Assembly (NCBI GenBank): GCA_019636215.1
Contig: JAHBXZ010000001.1
Span: 195,694-259,693, forward strand
From: Planctomycetota bacterium
Lineage (GTDB): Bacteria; Planctomycetota; UBA8742; UBA2392
DNA: 64,000 nucleotides
Reading direction: 5' to 3'
Made by a program: the position numbers and the translations under genes. Positions 8,713 to 17,460 of the stretch are shown here, piece after piece. How positions within the stretch are numbered: position 1 is the first letter of the stretch; every line of letters starts with the position of its first letter. The notes beneath the pieces were generated by a model. The model did not search any database, had not been told where the DNA came from, and saw only the letters and a list, made by a program, of their open reading frames with translations.

Positions 8713-10461
8713 TTAGGCTGCCTGTGCTGATGCGCAATGGCTGTTCTGGCCTTGCAGGGCCAGCACGGCCTGGTGGGTGGTCAGGAACACCTGGCCCGGG
8801 GCGAGGTCTTTCTCAAAGCCCGCGCGCTGCAGCGCGTCGTGCACTGGGCCTTTCACTTCGGCCAGGTGCAGTGTCACGTTTCGCGAGGCCAGGCGGCGCT
8901 TGAGTTCGCCCAGCGCGTGCAGGCCGCTGGCGTCAATGCCGTTTACCCCGCTGGCAATCAGCACCACATGGGCCGCGCCCGGCTGTGCGGCAAGGGCTTG
9001 TTCAAGGTGGTCTTCCACGAACTGCGCGTTGGCAAAGAACAGGTTTTCGTCTACGCGCACCAGCAGCAGGTTGGGCCAGGTCTGTACGTCGTGCCGTTTC
9101 ACGTTGCGGAAGTGTTCGGTGCCCGGCACCCGGCCCACAACGGCCATATGGGGGCGGCTGGCCCGGGCCAGAAACGCGGCCAAAGACAACACCACGCCCG
9201 CGGCCACGCCCATTTCGACGCCCAGCGCCAGCACCGCGATCATCGTCAGGGCCATCAGCGCGCCTTCGCCGCGGCGGAACTTCCACAGGCGGCGCAGTTC
9301 TTTCAGGTCTATCAGGGTGCTCACGGCGACAATCACAGTGGCCGCCAGCACAACCTGCGGCAGGAAGGCAAACCAACCCGTCGCCATCAACGCCACCAGC
9401 GCGATCAATCCCGCCGCAAGCAGGCTGGCCAGGCCGGTGCGCGCCCCGGCGTCGTGGTTCACAATGCTGCGCGCAAACCCGCCGCTGACTGGAAACCCGC
9501 CACTGACCGCGCCCGCCAGGTTGGCCGCGCCCAGGGCCACCAGTTCCTGGTTGGGGTCAATGCGCTGGCCCTTGCGCGCGCCAAGTGTGCGGCCCACCGA
9601 AACGCTTTCGACGTAACCGACCAGCACAATCGCCAGTGCCGCGGGCAGCAGGCTGGTGACCGCGCCCCAACTCAAGGCGGGCAGGGACAAGGCAGGCAGG
9701 CCGCCGGGGAAATCGCCGACCACGCGCAGGCCCAGGTGCGTATCAAGGCCAAGCACACCGACCAGCAGCATGGAAAGGGCGACAATCAGGGCCGGGGCAA
9801 GGCGCGAAGCCAGCAGGGCCGCACTCTCGCGCAGGCCGACGCGCTGCAACAGCTTGCGCAGCGGCGCCCGGGCCAGAACCAGCAATGCCAGCGCAATCAC
9901 ACCCGCAAGCAGCGTCCACAGGTGGGTCTGCGGCAGGGCGATCACGAGGTTCACGGCCGTCTGCCAGGGGTAGTGGGCCTCGGCCACACGCACGCCCAGG
10001 ATGTGCTTTAACTGGCTGAGAATGATCACCAGGCTGGAACCGGTGATGAACCCCGCCACAACCGGGTGGCTCAGCAGGCTGGCCACAAACCCCGCCCGCA
10101 AAAGGCCCAGCCCCAGCGAAATCACGCCCACCAGCCCCGCCAGCAGCATGGCCAGCGAGACGTATTCTGGACTGCCGGTCGCGGCCAGCGGCTGCAGGGC
10201 CGAGGCCGTCATCAGGGCCAGCACCGCCACAGGGCCCACACTCAGGGTGCGGCTGGAACCCAGCAGGCCGTACACCGCCAGGGGCAGGATGCTGGCGTAA
10301 AGGCCGTATTGCACCGGCAGGCCCGCCAGCAGGGCGTAAGCCAGGCTTTGCGGAATCAGCATCAGCGTCACGACCAGCGAGGCCACGCCGTCGCCGGCGG
10401 CATCGGCGCGGCCGTAACCGCGCAGATGGCCAAGCAAAGGAATGTGGCGCCAGAGGTTCAT
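8713..10461 (-). CDS. SulP-family anion transporter with STAS domain
   Basis: 582-residue SulP/SLC26 transporter, probably for sulfate or another inorganic anion. The N-terminal membrane domain has the family opening GDGVASLVVTLMLIPQSLAYA and many helices up to about residue 420. The C-terminal STAS domain (about 450-570) includes the NGIDASGLHALGELKRRL helix. Its ATG overlaps the TAA of the upstream arsR by one base (TAATG), so the two genes are translationally coupled and the transporter is probably under ArsR control. Next to a persulfide dioxygenase, export of sulfite or sulfate from sulfide oxidation is a reasonable role (inference). Confidence 0.87.
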   Translation of the reverse strand: MNLWRHIPLLGHLRGYGRADAAGDGVASLVVTLMLIPQSLAYALLAGLPVQYGLYASILPLAVYGLLGSSRTLSVGPVAVLALMTASALQPLAATGSPEYVSLAMLLAGLVGVISLGLGLLRAGFVASLLSHPVVAGFITGSSLVIILSQLKHILGVRVAEAHYPWQTAVNLVIALPQTHLWTLLAGVIALALLVLARAPLRKLLQRVGLRESAALLASRLAPALIVALSMLLVGVLGLDTHLGLRVVGDFPGGLPALSLPALSWGAVTSLLPAALAIVLVGYVESVSVGRTLGARKGQRIDPNQELVALGAANLAGAVSGGFPVSGGFARSIVNHDAGARTGLASLLAAGLIALVALMATGWFAFLPQVVLAATVIVAVSTLIDLKELRRLWKFRRGEGALMALTMIAVLALGVEMGVAAGVVLSLAAFLARASRPHMAVVGRVPGTEHFRNVKRHDVQTWPNLLLVRVDENLFFANAQFVEDHLEQALAAQPGAAHVVLIASGVNGIDASGLHALGELKRRLASRNVTLHLAEVKGPVHDALQRAGFEKDLAPGQVFLTTHQAVLALQGQNSHCASAQAA

Positions 10462-10796
10462 TACGCGATCTCCTGCAAATCACGGCCCAGCTTGCGCGCG
10501 ATGCTGCCGCACATCAGGTCGCACAGTTCAAACACGCTGGGGTCGGCGATGCCGTACCACGTATAGAGGCCGTCCCTGCGGCGGTTGAGAAAGCCGGCGT
10601 CGGCAAGCTGCGACAGGTGCTTGCTGGCGTTGGCCTGGGCAAGGCCGGTGAGTTCGACCAGCTGGTTGACGTTGCGTTCGCCGTCCATCAGGGCGTGCAG
10701 CAGCCCAAGGCGCGAGGCATCGGCCAGCACGCGAAAACGTGCAGCCAGAAGTTCCAGTGCGGCGGGGCTGAGCTGTTTGGTCTTTTTGCGGGCCAT
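10461..10796 (-). CDS. ArsR-family repressor (sulfide/persulfide-sensor candidate)
   Basis: 111-residue winged-helix regulator. The recognition region (QLVELTGLAQANASKHLSQL) and the wing (RRRDGLYTWYGI) are typical of ArsR proteins. Two Cys lie near the C-terminus (LCDLMCG). BigR/SqrR-type members sense persulfides by a Cys pair, though those pairs are spaced differently, so the inducer is inferred from context: a divergent persulfide dioxygenase fusion and a coupled SulP transporter. The ATG at 10796, preceded by GGAGACAACC, is chosen over an in-frame start at 10841 that would enter the operator region. Confidence 0.82.
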   Translation of the reverse strand: MARKKTKQLSPAALELLAARFRVLADASRLGLLHALMDGERNVNQLVELTGLAQANASKHLSQLADAGFLNRRRDGLYTWYGIADPSVFELCDLMCGSIARKLGRDLQEIA

Positions 10797-10848
10797 GGTT
10801 GTCTCCGGCTGCAGTTTGGCGTGACTTGCCCCTCTCTGCAATAACGCA

Positions 10849-10882
10849 CTTGACGGTATGCTTATTCAGGAATATAGTCAAG
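10849..10882 (+). promoter_or_regulatory. Promoter with embedded inverted repeat (ArsR operator candidate)
   Basis: A sigma70-like promoter for the persulfide dioxygenase gene: -35 TTGACG (10850-10855), 17-base spacer, -10 TATAGT (10873-10878). Inverted-repeat arms CTTGAC (10849-10854) and GTCAAG (10877-10882) bracket it, and an inner palindrome TATTC-AG-GAATA (10863-10874) lies in the spacer. A repressor bound here would cover both elements. Confidence 0.65.
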
Positions 10883-10925
10883 CAAGCAGATGTTCAGGGA
10901 ACGGATGCAACCAAAGGAGACTGCC

Positions 10926-12245
10926 ATGCACGCCACGACAACCAGACCTTTCCTCAAGCAGGTGACCCGCCACGGCGAAGGCTGCCTTGGCTACGTGATT
11001 GCCGACCAGGCCTCGCGCAAGGCCGTGATCATTGACCCGCGACACGATCAAGTGGACGAGTACATCGCCCTGCTGAAGAAGGAGGGTTTTGAGCTTGAGT
11101 ACGTGATCGATACCCACACCCACGCGGACCACCTCAGCGGCGCGGCGGAACTCAAGCGCCTGACCGGCGCGCGCTATGCCATGCTTCAGGGTACGCTGGT
11201 GCAGGCCGCCGACACGCCGCTGGCCGACGGCCACAAGCTGCACGTGGGCGAACTGGAATTTGAGGTAATCGCCAGCCCCGGCCACACGCCGGATTCACTC
11301 AGCATTGCCATCGAGGGCAACCTGTTCACCGGCGACACGATGCTGATCGGCGGCAGCGGCCGCACGGATTTCATGGGCGGCGACGCCGGCGAGCTGTACG
11401 ACAGCTTCCAGAAGTTCGCCCGCTTTGACGACGCCACGATTGTGTGGCCCGGCCACGATTACGCCGGCCGCAGCCACAGCACACTGGGCAAAGAACGCGC
11501 CCACAACCTGATTTACACCGCCGGCGGACGGGACGCCGTGGTCGAGAAACTGTCTGTCCGCGGGCCCTTGCCGCAAGGCATGGCCGAGATCATCACGTTC
11601 AACCGCAAGGGCAGCGCCCCGGGCGCGCATGTGGACGCCCACACCCTGCACGACCTGCTGCGCGAGCCGCACGCAGTGCAGCTGCTGGACGTGCGCAGCG
11701 CGCTGGAATTCACCGGCGACCGGCTGGAACCGGCCTGGAACATCCCCCTGGAGGAACTCGACAAGCGCGCGGGTGAACTTCGCAACTCCAAGGGCAAGCT
11801 GGTGCTGGTGTGCCAGAGCGGCAACCGCGCGTTGATGGCCGCGCAGATTCTGCAGCGCAAGGGCATCACCGACTATCGCATCCTCGATGGCGGCATGCAG
11901 CGCTGGGTGGAAAGCAAGCTGCCCTACACCAAGGGCAAGCGTGTGGTCAGCATCATGCGCCAGGTGCAGATCGGCGCGGGCCTGATGGTGCTGGCGGGCG
12001 TGCTGCTGGGCACCTTCGTGAACCCATGGTTTTACGCGCTGAGTGGCTTTGTGGGTGCAGGCCTGACCTTTGCCGGGGTCTCCGGCTTCTGCGGCATGGC
12101 GATGGTCTTGATGCGCATGCCCTGGAACAAAATGGCCCCCACACCCGGAGGCGGCACCACCGGCGGCTGCGCGGTGGGCGGGGCAGCCTCCGGCAGATGC
12201 AGCAGCGGAGCCCCCAAAGGCGGCGGCTGTTCCGTGGGGGGATAG
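10926..12245 (+). CDS. Persulfide dioxygenase-rhodanese-DUF2892 fusion with Cys/Gly-rich tail
   Basis: 439-residue multidomain sulfur enzyme. Residues 1-235 form an ETHE1-like metallo-beta-lactamase-fold persulfide dioxygenase with the metal motif THTHADHLSG, SPGHTPDS, TGDT and the WPGHDY ligand region. Residues about 245-345 are a rhodanese domain with active-site loop CQSGNRA. Residues about 350-410 are a YgaP-type DUF2892 membrane segment with two helices. The last 40 residues are Gly-rich with several Cys. Sulfane sulfur could pass from rhodanese Cys to the dioxygenase, which yields sulfite, at the membrane. AAAGGAGA precedes the ATG at 10926. All key motifs look intact. Confidence 0.88.
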   Translation: MHATTTRPFLKQVTRHGEGCLGYVIADQASRKAVIIDPRHDQVDEYIALLKKEGFELEYVIDTHTHADHLSGAAELKRLTGARYAMLQGTLVQAADTPLADGHKLHVGELEFEVIASPGHTPDSLSIAIEGNLFTGDTMLIGGSGRTDFMGGDAGELYDSFQKFARFDDATIVWPGHDYAGRSHSTLGKERAHNLIYTAGGRDAVVEKLSVRGPLPQGMAEIITFNRKGSAPGAHVDAHTLHDLLREPHAVQLLDVRSALEFTGDRLEPAWNIPLEELDKRAGELRNSKGKLVLVCQSGNRALMAAQILQRKGITDYRILDGGMQRWVESKLPYTKGKRVVSIMRQVQIGAGLMVLAGVLLGTFVNPWFYALSGFVGAGLTFAGVSGFCGMAMVLMRMPWNKMAPTPGGGTTGGCAVGGAASGRCSSGAPKGGGCSVGG

Positions 12246-12263
12246 CTGACAACGTGATGCCTG

Positions 12264-12298
12264 GAAAGGGTGGCCTTGGCCGCCCTTTCTTGTTTTTT
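12264..12298 (+). terminator. Rho-independent terminator
   Basis: 12-bp stem with one G-T wobble (12264-12275 with 12278-12289), two-base loop, then TTGTTTTTT at 12290-12298, just after the persulfide dioxygenase gene. Confidence 0.88.
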
Positions 12299-12354
12299 CC
12301 ACAAGATTGGTGTCTTGGGCTGCCGATACGGGATCGGAGGCATTGCCGCCGCGC

Positions 12355-13293
12355 ATGGACACCCGCACAACCATCGATCGTTTTCTGCATCACCTTGAGG
12401 TCGAGCGCAACTTCTCGGCCCAGTCGCTGCGCGCCTATGCCACGGACCTGCGCCAGTTTGAAGAGTTCCTGGCCGAGCGCGCGACAGCCGATCTTTGCGC
12501 CGTGGACCACCTGGCACTGCGCGCCTGGCTGGCAGGAATGTCCGAGCGCAACTACGAGCGCCGCAGCATCGCGCGCAAGCTGGCCAGTGTGCGCAGCCTG
12601 TTCCGCTGGCTGCACAAGCGCGGCGAGATCACCGACAACCCCAGCAAGCTGCTGCGCACACCCAAGCTGAACCGCACATTGCCCAGCTTCCTGGACGAAC
12701 AGCAGGTGATCGCGCTGCTGACAGCGCCCGACGCGGGGCACTGGAGCGGCCTGCGCGACCGTGCGATTCTCGAACTGCTGTACGCCACGGGCCTGCGCGT
12801 GAGTGAACTGGTGAACCTGGACCTGAATGACATGGAGCTTGGCCGCGGGACGCTGCGCACCATGGGCAAGGGCCGCAAGGAAAGAATCCTGCCGCTGCTG
12901 CCCAGCGCGATTGCCGCCGTCAACACCTGGCTGGCCCAGCGGTCGCGCCCGCCGCGTTCGCGCACGGGCATCGACGGCACGGTACGCGCCGTGTTCATCA
13001 ACCAGCGCGGGTCGCGCCTGACCGACCGCAGCGTCCGCCGCCTGATTGACGGCTATGTCCAGCAGGCCGCGCTGAACTGCCATGTCACGCCGCACACGCT
13101 TAGGCACTCTTTCGCCACGCACCTGCTGAACCACGGCGCGGACCTGCGCGACGTGCAGGAACTTCTGGGCCACGCGCATCTGGCCACGACACAGGTCTAC
13201 ACCCATGTCACGACCGCGCGTATGCTTGATGTCTACGAGCGCGCCCACCCCAGTGCCGGGGCGCCGGGGACACCAGAGCGCCAGCCCGCATGA
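12355..13293 (+). CDS. xerC: Tyrosine recombinase XerC/XerD
   Basis: 312-residue site-specific recombinase that resolves chromosome dimers at dif. The N-terminal SAM-like DNA-binding domain (about residues 1-90) is followed by the catalytic domain with Arg in TGLRVSEL, the HTLRHSFATHLL box, LLGHAHL and the nucleophile Tyr in TTQVYTHV. Length is normal for Xer proteins, and there are no phage genes beside it. XerC versus XerD cannot be decided here. GGAGG lies 14 bases before the ATG at 12355, rather far, but upstream TTG codons are worse. It overlaps ybeY by four bases (ATGA). Confidence 0.87.
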   Translation: MDTRTTIDRFLHHLEVERNFSAQSLRAYATDLRQFEEFLAERATADLCAVDHLALRAWLAGMSERNYERRSIARKLASVRSLFRWLHKRGEITDNPSKLLRTPKLNRTLPSFLDEQQVIALLTAPDAGHWSGLRDRAILELLYATGLRVSELVNLDLNDMELGRGTLRTMGKGRKERILPLLPSAIAAVNTWLAQRSRPPRSRTGIDGTVRAVFINQRGSRLTDRSVRRLIDGYVQQAALNCHVTPHTLRHSFATHLLNHGADLRDVQELLGHAHLATTQVYTHVTTARMLDVYERAHPSAGAPGTPERQPA

Positions 13294-13724
13294 TTCAGGT
13301 TGAAATCATTTCCAGTGTACGCGGGGATTGCCGGCCCGCCCTGTTGCGTAGTGCCGCTGCTGCCGCCCTGCAAGGCCGCGCGCGCAAAGCGCAGGTGAGC
13401 ATTGCCGTTGTGGGCGACGCGCGCATGCGCCGCATGAACCGCGACGCCCTGGGCCACGACTGCACCACCGACGTGCTGAGCTTCGACCACGGCGATTCGC
13501 CCGAGGGCCGGCAGGTGGAACTGATTGTCTGTCTGCCGTTTGCCCGCCGCGCCGCGGCCCGCCACGGAATCCCCGAGGCCCAGGAACTGGCGCGCTACGT
13601 GGTGCACGGCTGTTTGCACTGTGCCGGGTTTGATGACGCTGACGAAACCACGCGCGATCGCATGTGGCGCGAACAGGAACGTGTGCTGCGCAGGCTGTTT
13701 CGCGCGGCCTACCGCGGTACGTGA
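13290..13724 (+). CDS. ybeY: Endoribonuclease YbeY (16S rRNA 3'-end maturation)
   Basis: 144-residue member of the YbeY/UPF0054 family, a zinc-dependent RNase acting in 16S rRNA maturation and ribosome quality control. The TTDVLSFD segment and the metal motif HGCLHCAGFDD are visible. The usual motif is H-x3-H-x5-H; here the third position is Asp, so the zinc site would be His2Asp. The rest of the C-terminal helix (RDRMWREQERVLRRLF) is normal. It starts within the stop of xerC. The gene ends two bases from the stop of the convergent TPR gene, leaving no room for a terminator. Confidence 0.85.
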   Translation: MIQVEIISSVRGDCRPALLRSAAAAALQGRARKAQVSIAVVGDARMRRMNRDALGHDCTTDVLSFDHGDSPEGRQVELIVCLPFARRAAARHGIPEAQELARYVVHGCLHCAGFDDADETTRDRMWREQERVLRRLFRAAYRGT

Positions 13725-13725
13725 A

Positions 13726-15600
13726 TCAACCGGGCTTCTTGTCGGGCGCATCCATGGCCGCTGCAAACTGCCCGGCCATGGCAAGGTACATGTTGGATCG
13801 GTGTCCCAGGCGCCTCATCGTGCGCAGTGTCTGCACAATCACTTCGCGGTCAGTGTCCACCAGCGCGAACTGCAGCCGTGCCATCAGCCAGATTTCATAG
13901 TCCGGCGAACCCGCTGTGGCGGCGGCGGCGGCCTCGCGCAGCAGGCGCCGCTGGGTTTTGATGACAGGTTCAACCAGCTTGTCCCATTCGGCCGTCTTGC
14001 TGGTCGGCTGCAGGCCGTTAACGATGGCCTGGCTCAGCATCAGGCGTTCCAGGTCGTCGGGGTTCACCGGCAGGCGCTTGAACGACCGCGTGGCCGCCCG
14101 CACGTGAAACTCGTAGGGCCAGCCCAGCATCGTCGGGTCAATGCGCTGGGCCGCGACCAGCGCTTCGGCCGCCGTGGCAAATGCATCCGTAGTTGCTTCT
14201 GCTGCGGGCTCGGCCTTTTGCAGGCGTTCGCCAAGGTATGTGGCCACAAGCCCCAGGCTGAAGGCGTACTCGTGTTCAAAGGGGGCCTTGGCCATGGCCT
14301 TGCGGTACCAGGTTACGGCGTTGGCAAAGTCACCGCCGCCGTAACATGCCGTCGCGACCAGGTACTCGCCCAAGCCGTTGCCCAGAACGGGCACGGCGTG
14401 TTTTTCCAGCCATTGTGCCTGCTTGTCGCGTGCCAGCGCATGCTCAATGGTGACGTGCCAGTCCAGCAGGTGCGGGTTGGAAGGCTGCACACGCAGGGCC
14501 TGCTTCAAGCCGTCCAGGCACCAGGCGTCGCGCTTGAACCAGATCGAGGCCAGGCGGCACAGGCGCCCGCGCAGGATCACGTCGTTCGGCGCGCCCTTCA
14601 GGCCCTCGCGGCCGGTGTTCAGCACCATGGCCAGGTATCTGTCGCGTTCGGCGGGTTCGGTCTGATTTTCGGCAAAGCCGCGGAAGATCTCCATCGCCAG
14701 CAGCGCGGCGCGGCCGTTGGACGCATCGCGCCGCTTCAGGTCTTCGTACTTCACCCAGGCCTGCGTGAGTTCGCCCTGCATCATCAGCGCGCGCATCTGC
14801 ACCAGCATGCGCAGGGCCGCGTCATCGGCGGCCAGCGGCGGCACCGGCGCGGCGGGCTGCGGATGTGACGCGCCGTCTACTGTGTGCATGGCCAAGCCAG
14901 CGCAAAGAGTGTCAGCAGCCTGGGCCAGGGCGGTGGTAAGTGCTTTCTTGTCGGGCTTGGCCAGCGTGACCGTGGCGGCTGCCCGCACACCCTTGCCGTT
15001 GTCATAGCGAAGGCAAAGGGCGCGGGCGGTGGTGTCGGCCTCCGATGGCCTGGCAAAACTGGTGCAGAACACCACGTCCGCGCCGAAACGCCGGCAGGTG
15101 GCGTCCAGCGCCGCCAGTTGTGTGCCGGGCTCGATGGCCTGGCCGGGCGTGGGCAGGCCGGCAAATCGCAGCGTCGCCTGGTGCCGCCGCACGCGCCCCA
15201 GGTACTCATCGGGGTCAATCTGCGGAAGGTACTGGTACACGCCTGGCAGGTAGTCCAGGCGCTGCTCCAGCTGCATGCGCAGGCCGGTGGCGGCCACGCG
15301 CGAATCCGCGGGCAGCAGTGCCAGCGGGTCGTCTTCCCAGGTGTCTTCAAAGGGAACTTCCACAAGCACTGCCTTGCATGCGCCCTGGGCGGGTTTGCCG
15401 TCAAACAGGCCTTCGACCGGCAGGGGGGCGAACAGCGCGTCGTCGCCGTCGGGCCGCATGTCCTGGTTGGCGCCGGGCTGCTCAGGGGGCCGATCCTGTG
15501 CCCCCAGCTTCATGGGCACAACGGCCGTGGCGCAGGCGCCGCCGAACAGCGCCGTGAACAACACAAACGAAAACAGCGTGCGCGACAATCGTGGCCTCAT
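13726..15600 (-). CDS. Exported TPR-like protein of unknown function
   Basis: 624-residue protein with an N-terminal signal sequence ending in GGACATA; the Cys does not form a standard lipobox, so lipidation is doubtful. An N-terminal alpha/beta part contains FGADVVFCTSFARPSEADTT, suggestive of a TolB/FlgT-like peptidoglycan- or periplasm-associated fold but not diagnostic. From about residue 265 the protein is helical with TPR-like pairs (for example the GDFANAVTWYRKAMAKAPFE unit near 425). GGAGGAGTC precedes the ATG. It probably acts as a periplasmic scaffold; no partner is encoded next to it. Confidence 0.72.
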   Translation of the reverse strand: MRPRLSRTLFSFVLFTALFGGACATAVVPMKLGAQDRPPEQPGANQDMRPDGDDALFAPLPVEGLFDGKPAQGACKAVLVEVPFEDTWEDDPLALLPADSRVAATGLRMQLEQRLDYLPGVYQYLPQIDPDEYLGRVRRHQATLRFAGLPTPGQAIEPGTQLAALDATCRRFGADVVFCTSFARPSEADTTARALCLRYDNGKGVRAAATVTLAKPDKKALTTALAQAADTLCAGLAMHTVDGASHPQPAAPVPPLAADDAALRMLVQMRALMMQGELTQAWVKYEDLKRRDASNGRAALLAMEIFRGFAENQTEPAERDRYLAMVLNTGREGLKGAPNDVILRGRLCRLASIWFKRDAWCLDGLKQALRVQPSNPHLLDWHVTIEHALARDKQAQWLEKHAVPVLGNGLGEYLVATACYGGGDFANAVTWYRKAMAKAPFEHEYAFSLGLVATYLGERLQKAEPAAEATTDAFATAAEALVAAQRIDPTMLGWPYEFHVRAATRSFKRLPVNPDDLERLMLSQAIVNGLQPTSKTAEWDKLVEPVIKTQRRLLREAAAAATAGSPDYEIWLMARLQFALVDTDREVIVQTLRTMRRLGHRSNMYLAMAGQFAAAMDAPDKKPG

Positions 15601-15735
15601 GACTCCTCCGTGGGGCGTGGCTCCTCAACCGTCGCCCGGCGCGAACGAAGCAAACCCCGTTCCTATCCATAGTACGGGCGGAATTGAACAGGGCGGCAGC
15701 CAATGCCGCCGCCCCGTTACTTCACGGAAACCGCC

Positions 15736-17343
15736 CTATGCCCGGCGCGAAACGCGCAGGCCCACGGCCAGCAGCGCCAGCGCCGCCAGAAGTGCCGTCC
15801 AGCCGGACTGCCCGGCGCCGGTGCTGCACCCGCCGCCGCTGTCCGATTTGTTGCTGCCCGCGCCTGACCCGCCGCCACCACCGGCGCTGGCAGTCACGGT
15901 GATCGCGGCCGAGTTCACAACAATGCTTGTTCCGACCAATCGAAACTCAAGCGTGAAGGTCTGTGGCAGGCCGCCCGTGGCCACGTAGCGCATCTGGTTC
16001 AGGTTCACGCCCTGGCCGCCGCCGGTGTAAAGGGTCAAACCGGAAAGGCTGCCGCTGCCGCTGATGACGCTGGCCTCGACAGCAACGTTGACGCCGGTCA
16101 TTACGGTGCCGCTGGCGTTGCGGGCCTCCACCACCACGCCAAAGGTCTGGTTGTTGGCCGTCGAACTGGGCTGAGTCTTGACGGTAAGTGACACCACCGT
16201 GGAGACCATGGGTGAAGGGTCAAAGAAATGAAGCTGCGAAGTGATCTCACTGTAGGGGTACGGCAAGGACAGCGTGCTTGAGGTCGTGAACAGCACGGCC
16301 ATGCGCGCCGTTCCGCCGCTGAATGGCCGGAACTCGCCGTCCTGCAATTCCACCGAGCCCGCGCCGCCCCAGTAATCGGGGCCGGAAGGGCCAGAACCCT
16401 GCGCGAACACCTTGAAGCCCGCCGTGCCGACATGACGGCGCACCAGCGTGCCGCTGTCGCGCTGGGCGTACAGCAGCACCTGCTGGGTGCCCTCGGTCAG
16501 CGCAACCAGGGCGCTGATGTCGGGCAGGTTTTCGGTTTCGGCAATCACGGTGGTGGCCGCGCCGGGCGCCAGCGGTGTGCTGGTGGTGACGGCATTGGCC
16601 AGCGCGGTGGCGGCAAAGCGGACCACCGAAACGCCATCGGGCGCGAAGTTGGCCGGTGGAATGGCGCAGAACACGTCGCCGTTGGCGGCAATCGCGATTG
16701 TGCCTGAGCCGCCCGCGGCCTGGATGGTCGCGATCTCGGTCAGGGCCAGTGTGGTGGTATCGGCCAGCCACAGGCGCACCGCGCCAACGCCCAGGCCCGG
16801 CGCCGTGTCCGCGCCGGCCACCAGCATCTTGCCGCGCAGGGCCACCGGCACCGACGTTGTGTCGGGAAAGAACCGCAGCTTGAAGATCGCGATGTCTTCG
16901 GGCCCGATGGCGGTGGTGTTGGTTGCGGTGTAGCCAACGTAATCAACGACTGCGCCGGCGGTCACGGTGTCGGGGCCGGTACGCGTGAAGCGCTGCAGTT
17001 TGCTGTAAGTCGGGGCGTAAGTGCTGAAGCTGGCATACAGCGCCGCGGGCGTGGCCGGGTCAATGCGTGCGGCGTCAAAGAACCAGAAGTTCGGGCTGGC
17101 CGCCGGTGCGGTGATGATCGCGGTGGCCGAGATGCCGCTGCTTGCCACGCTGTATCGCCGCAGCGCGCCGTTGTGCCACAGGTAAAGGTCGCCGGCCGCC
17201 GCACCGCCGGGAACATCCCAGAACATGCCGCCGGAGCCATCCAGCGGCAAGGCGGCAATCTCGTGGTCATAGCCGACCGGCGTGGCGTAATTCGCCGCCA
17301 GCGGCGCGCACAGCGCCGCCAAAACAAGAATCAAACGAAGCAT
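15736..17343 (-). CDS. Secreted beta-rich protein with sorting tail, downstream of a cobalamin riboswitch
   Basis: 535-residue exported protein. The ATG at 17343 starts a signal peptide (MLRLILVLAALCAPLAANYA) after AAGGAT. The first 400 residues are repetitive beta structure (for example GDLYLWHNGALRRYSV, GDVFCAIPPANFAPDG), compatible with a beta-propeller. An Ig-like region (about 410-500) follows, then a Gly-rich linker with SGGGCSTG, a hydrophobic helix (WTALLAALALLAVGL) and RVSRRA: a MYXO-CTERM-like anchor. The cobalamin aptamer at 17461-17613 is in the same orientation, so expression should fall when B12 is plentiful. A surface B12-capture role, by analogy with the BtuG propeller of Bacteroides, is inference. 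Confidence 0.78.
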   Translation of the reverse strand: MLRLILVLAALCAPLAANYATPVGYDHEIAALPLDGSGGMFWDVPGGAAAGDLYLWHNGALRRYSVASSGISATAIITAPAASPNFWFFDAARIDPATPAALYASFSTYAPTYSKLQRFTRTGPDTVTAGAVVDYVGYTATNTTAIGPEDIAIFKLRFFPDTTSVPVALRGKMLVAGADTAPGLGVGAVRLWLADTTTLALTEIATIQAAGGSGTIAIAANGDVFCAIPPANFAPDGVSVVRFAATALANAVTTSTPLAPGAATTVIAETENLPDISALVALTEGTQQVLLYAQRDSGTLVRRHVGTAGFKVFAQGSGPSGPDYWGGAGSVELQDGEFRPFSGGTARMAVLFTTSSTLSLPYPYSEITSQLHFFDPSPMVSTVVSLTVKTQPSSTANNQTFGVVVEARNASGTVMTGVNVAVEASVISGSGSLSGLTLYTGGGQGVNLNQMRYVATGGLPQTFTLEFRLVGTSIVVNSAAITVTASAGGGGGSGAGSNKSDSGGGCSTGAGQSGWTALLAALALLAVGLRVSRRA

Positions 17344-17460
17344 GGCATATCCTTGTGAAACGCCCAAATGGCGCACACGCGCGTCCGCCGCGGACCCTCG
17401 CCGCATCGAACCATGACCGCCGGGCACGCGCGGGGTTTTTCCACGCATGGCGATCATGCT

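Noticed and set aside
12355..13293. Phage or integron integrase
   Set aside because: Length, motifs and the ybeY neighbour fit a housekeeping Xer recombinase, and no mobile-element genes adjoin it.
13525..14868. Long plus frame of 447 codons opposite the TPR gene
   Set aside because: His/Arg/Gly-rich shadow of the minus-strand gene, as expected in G+C-rich DNA.
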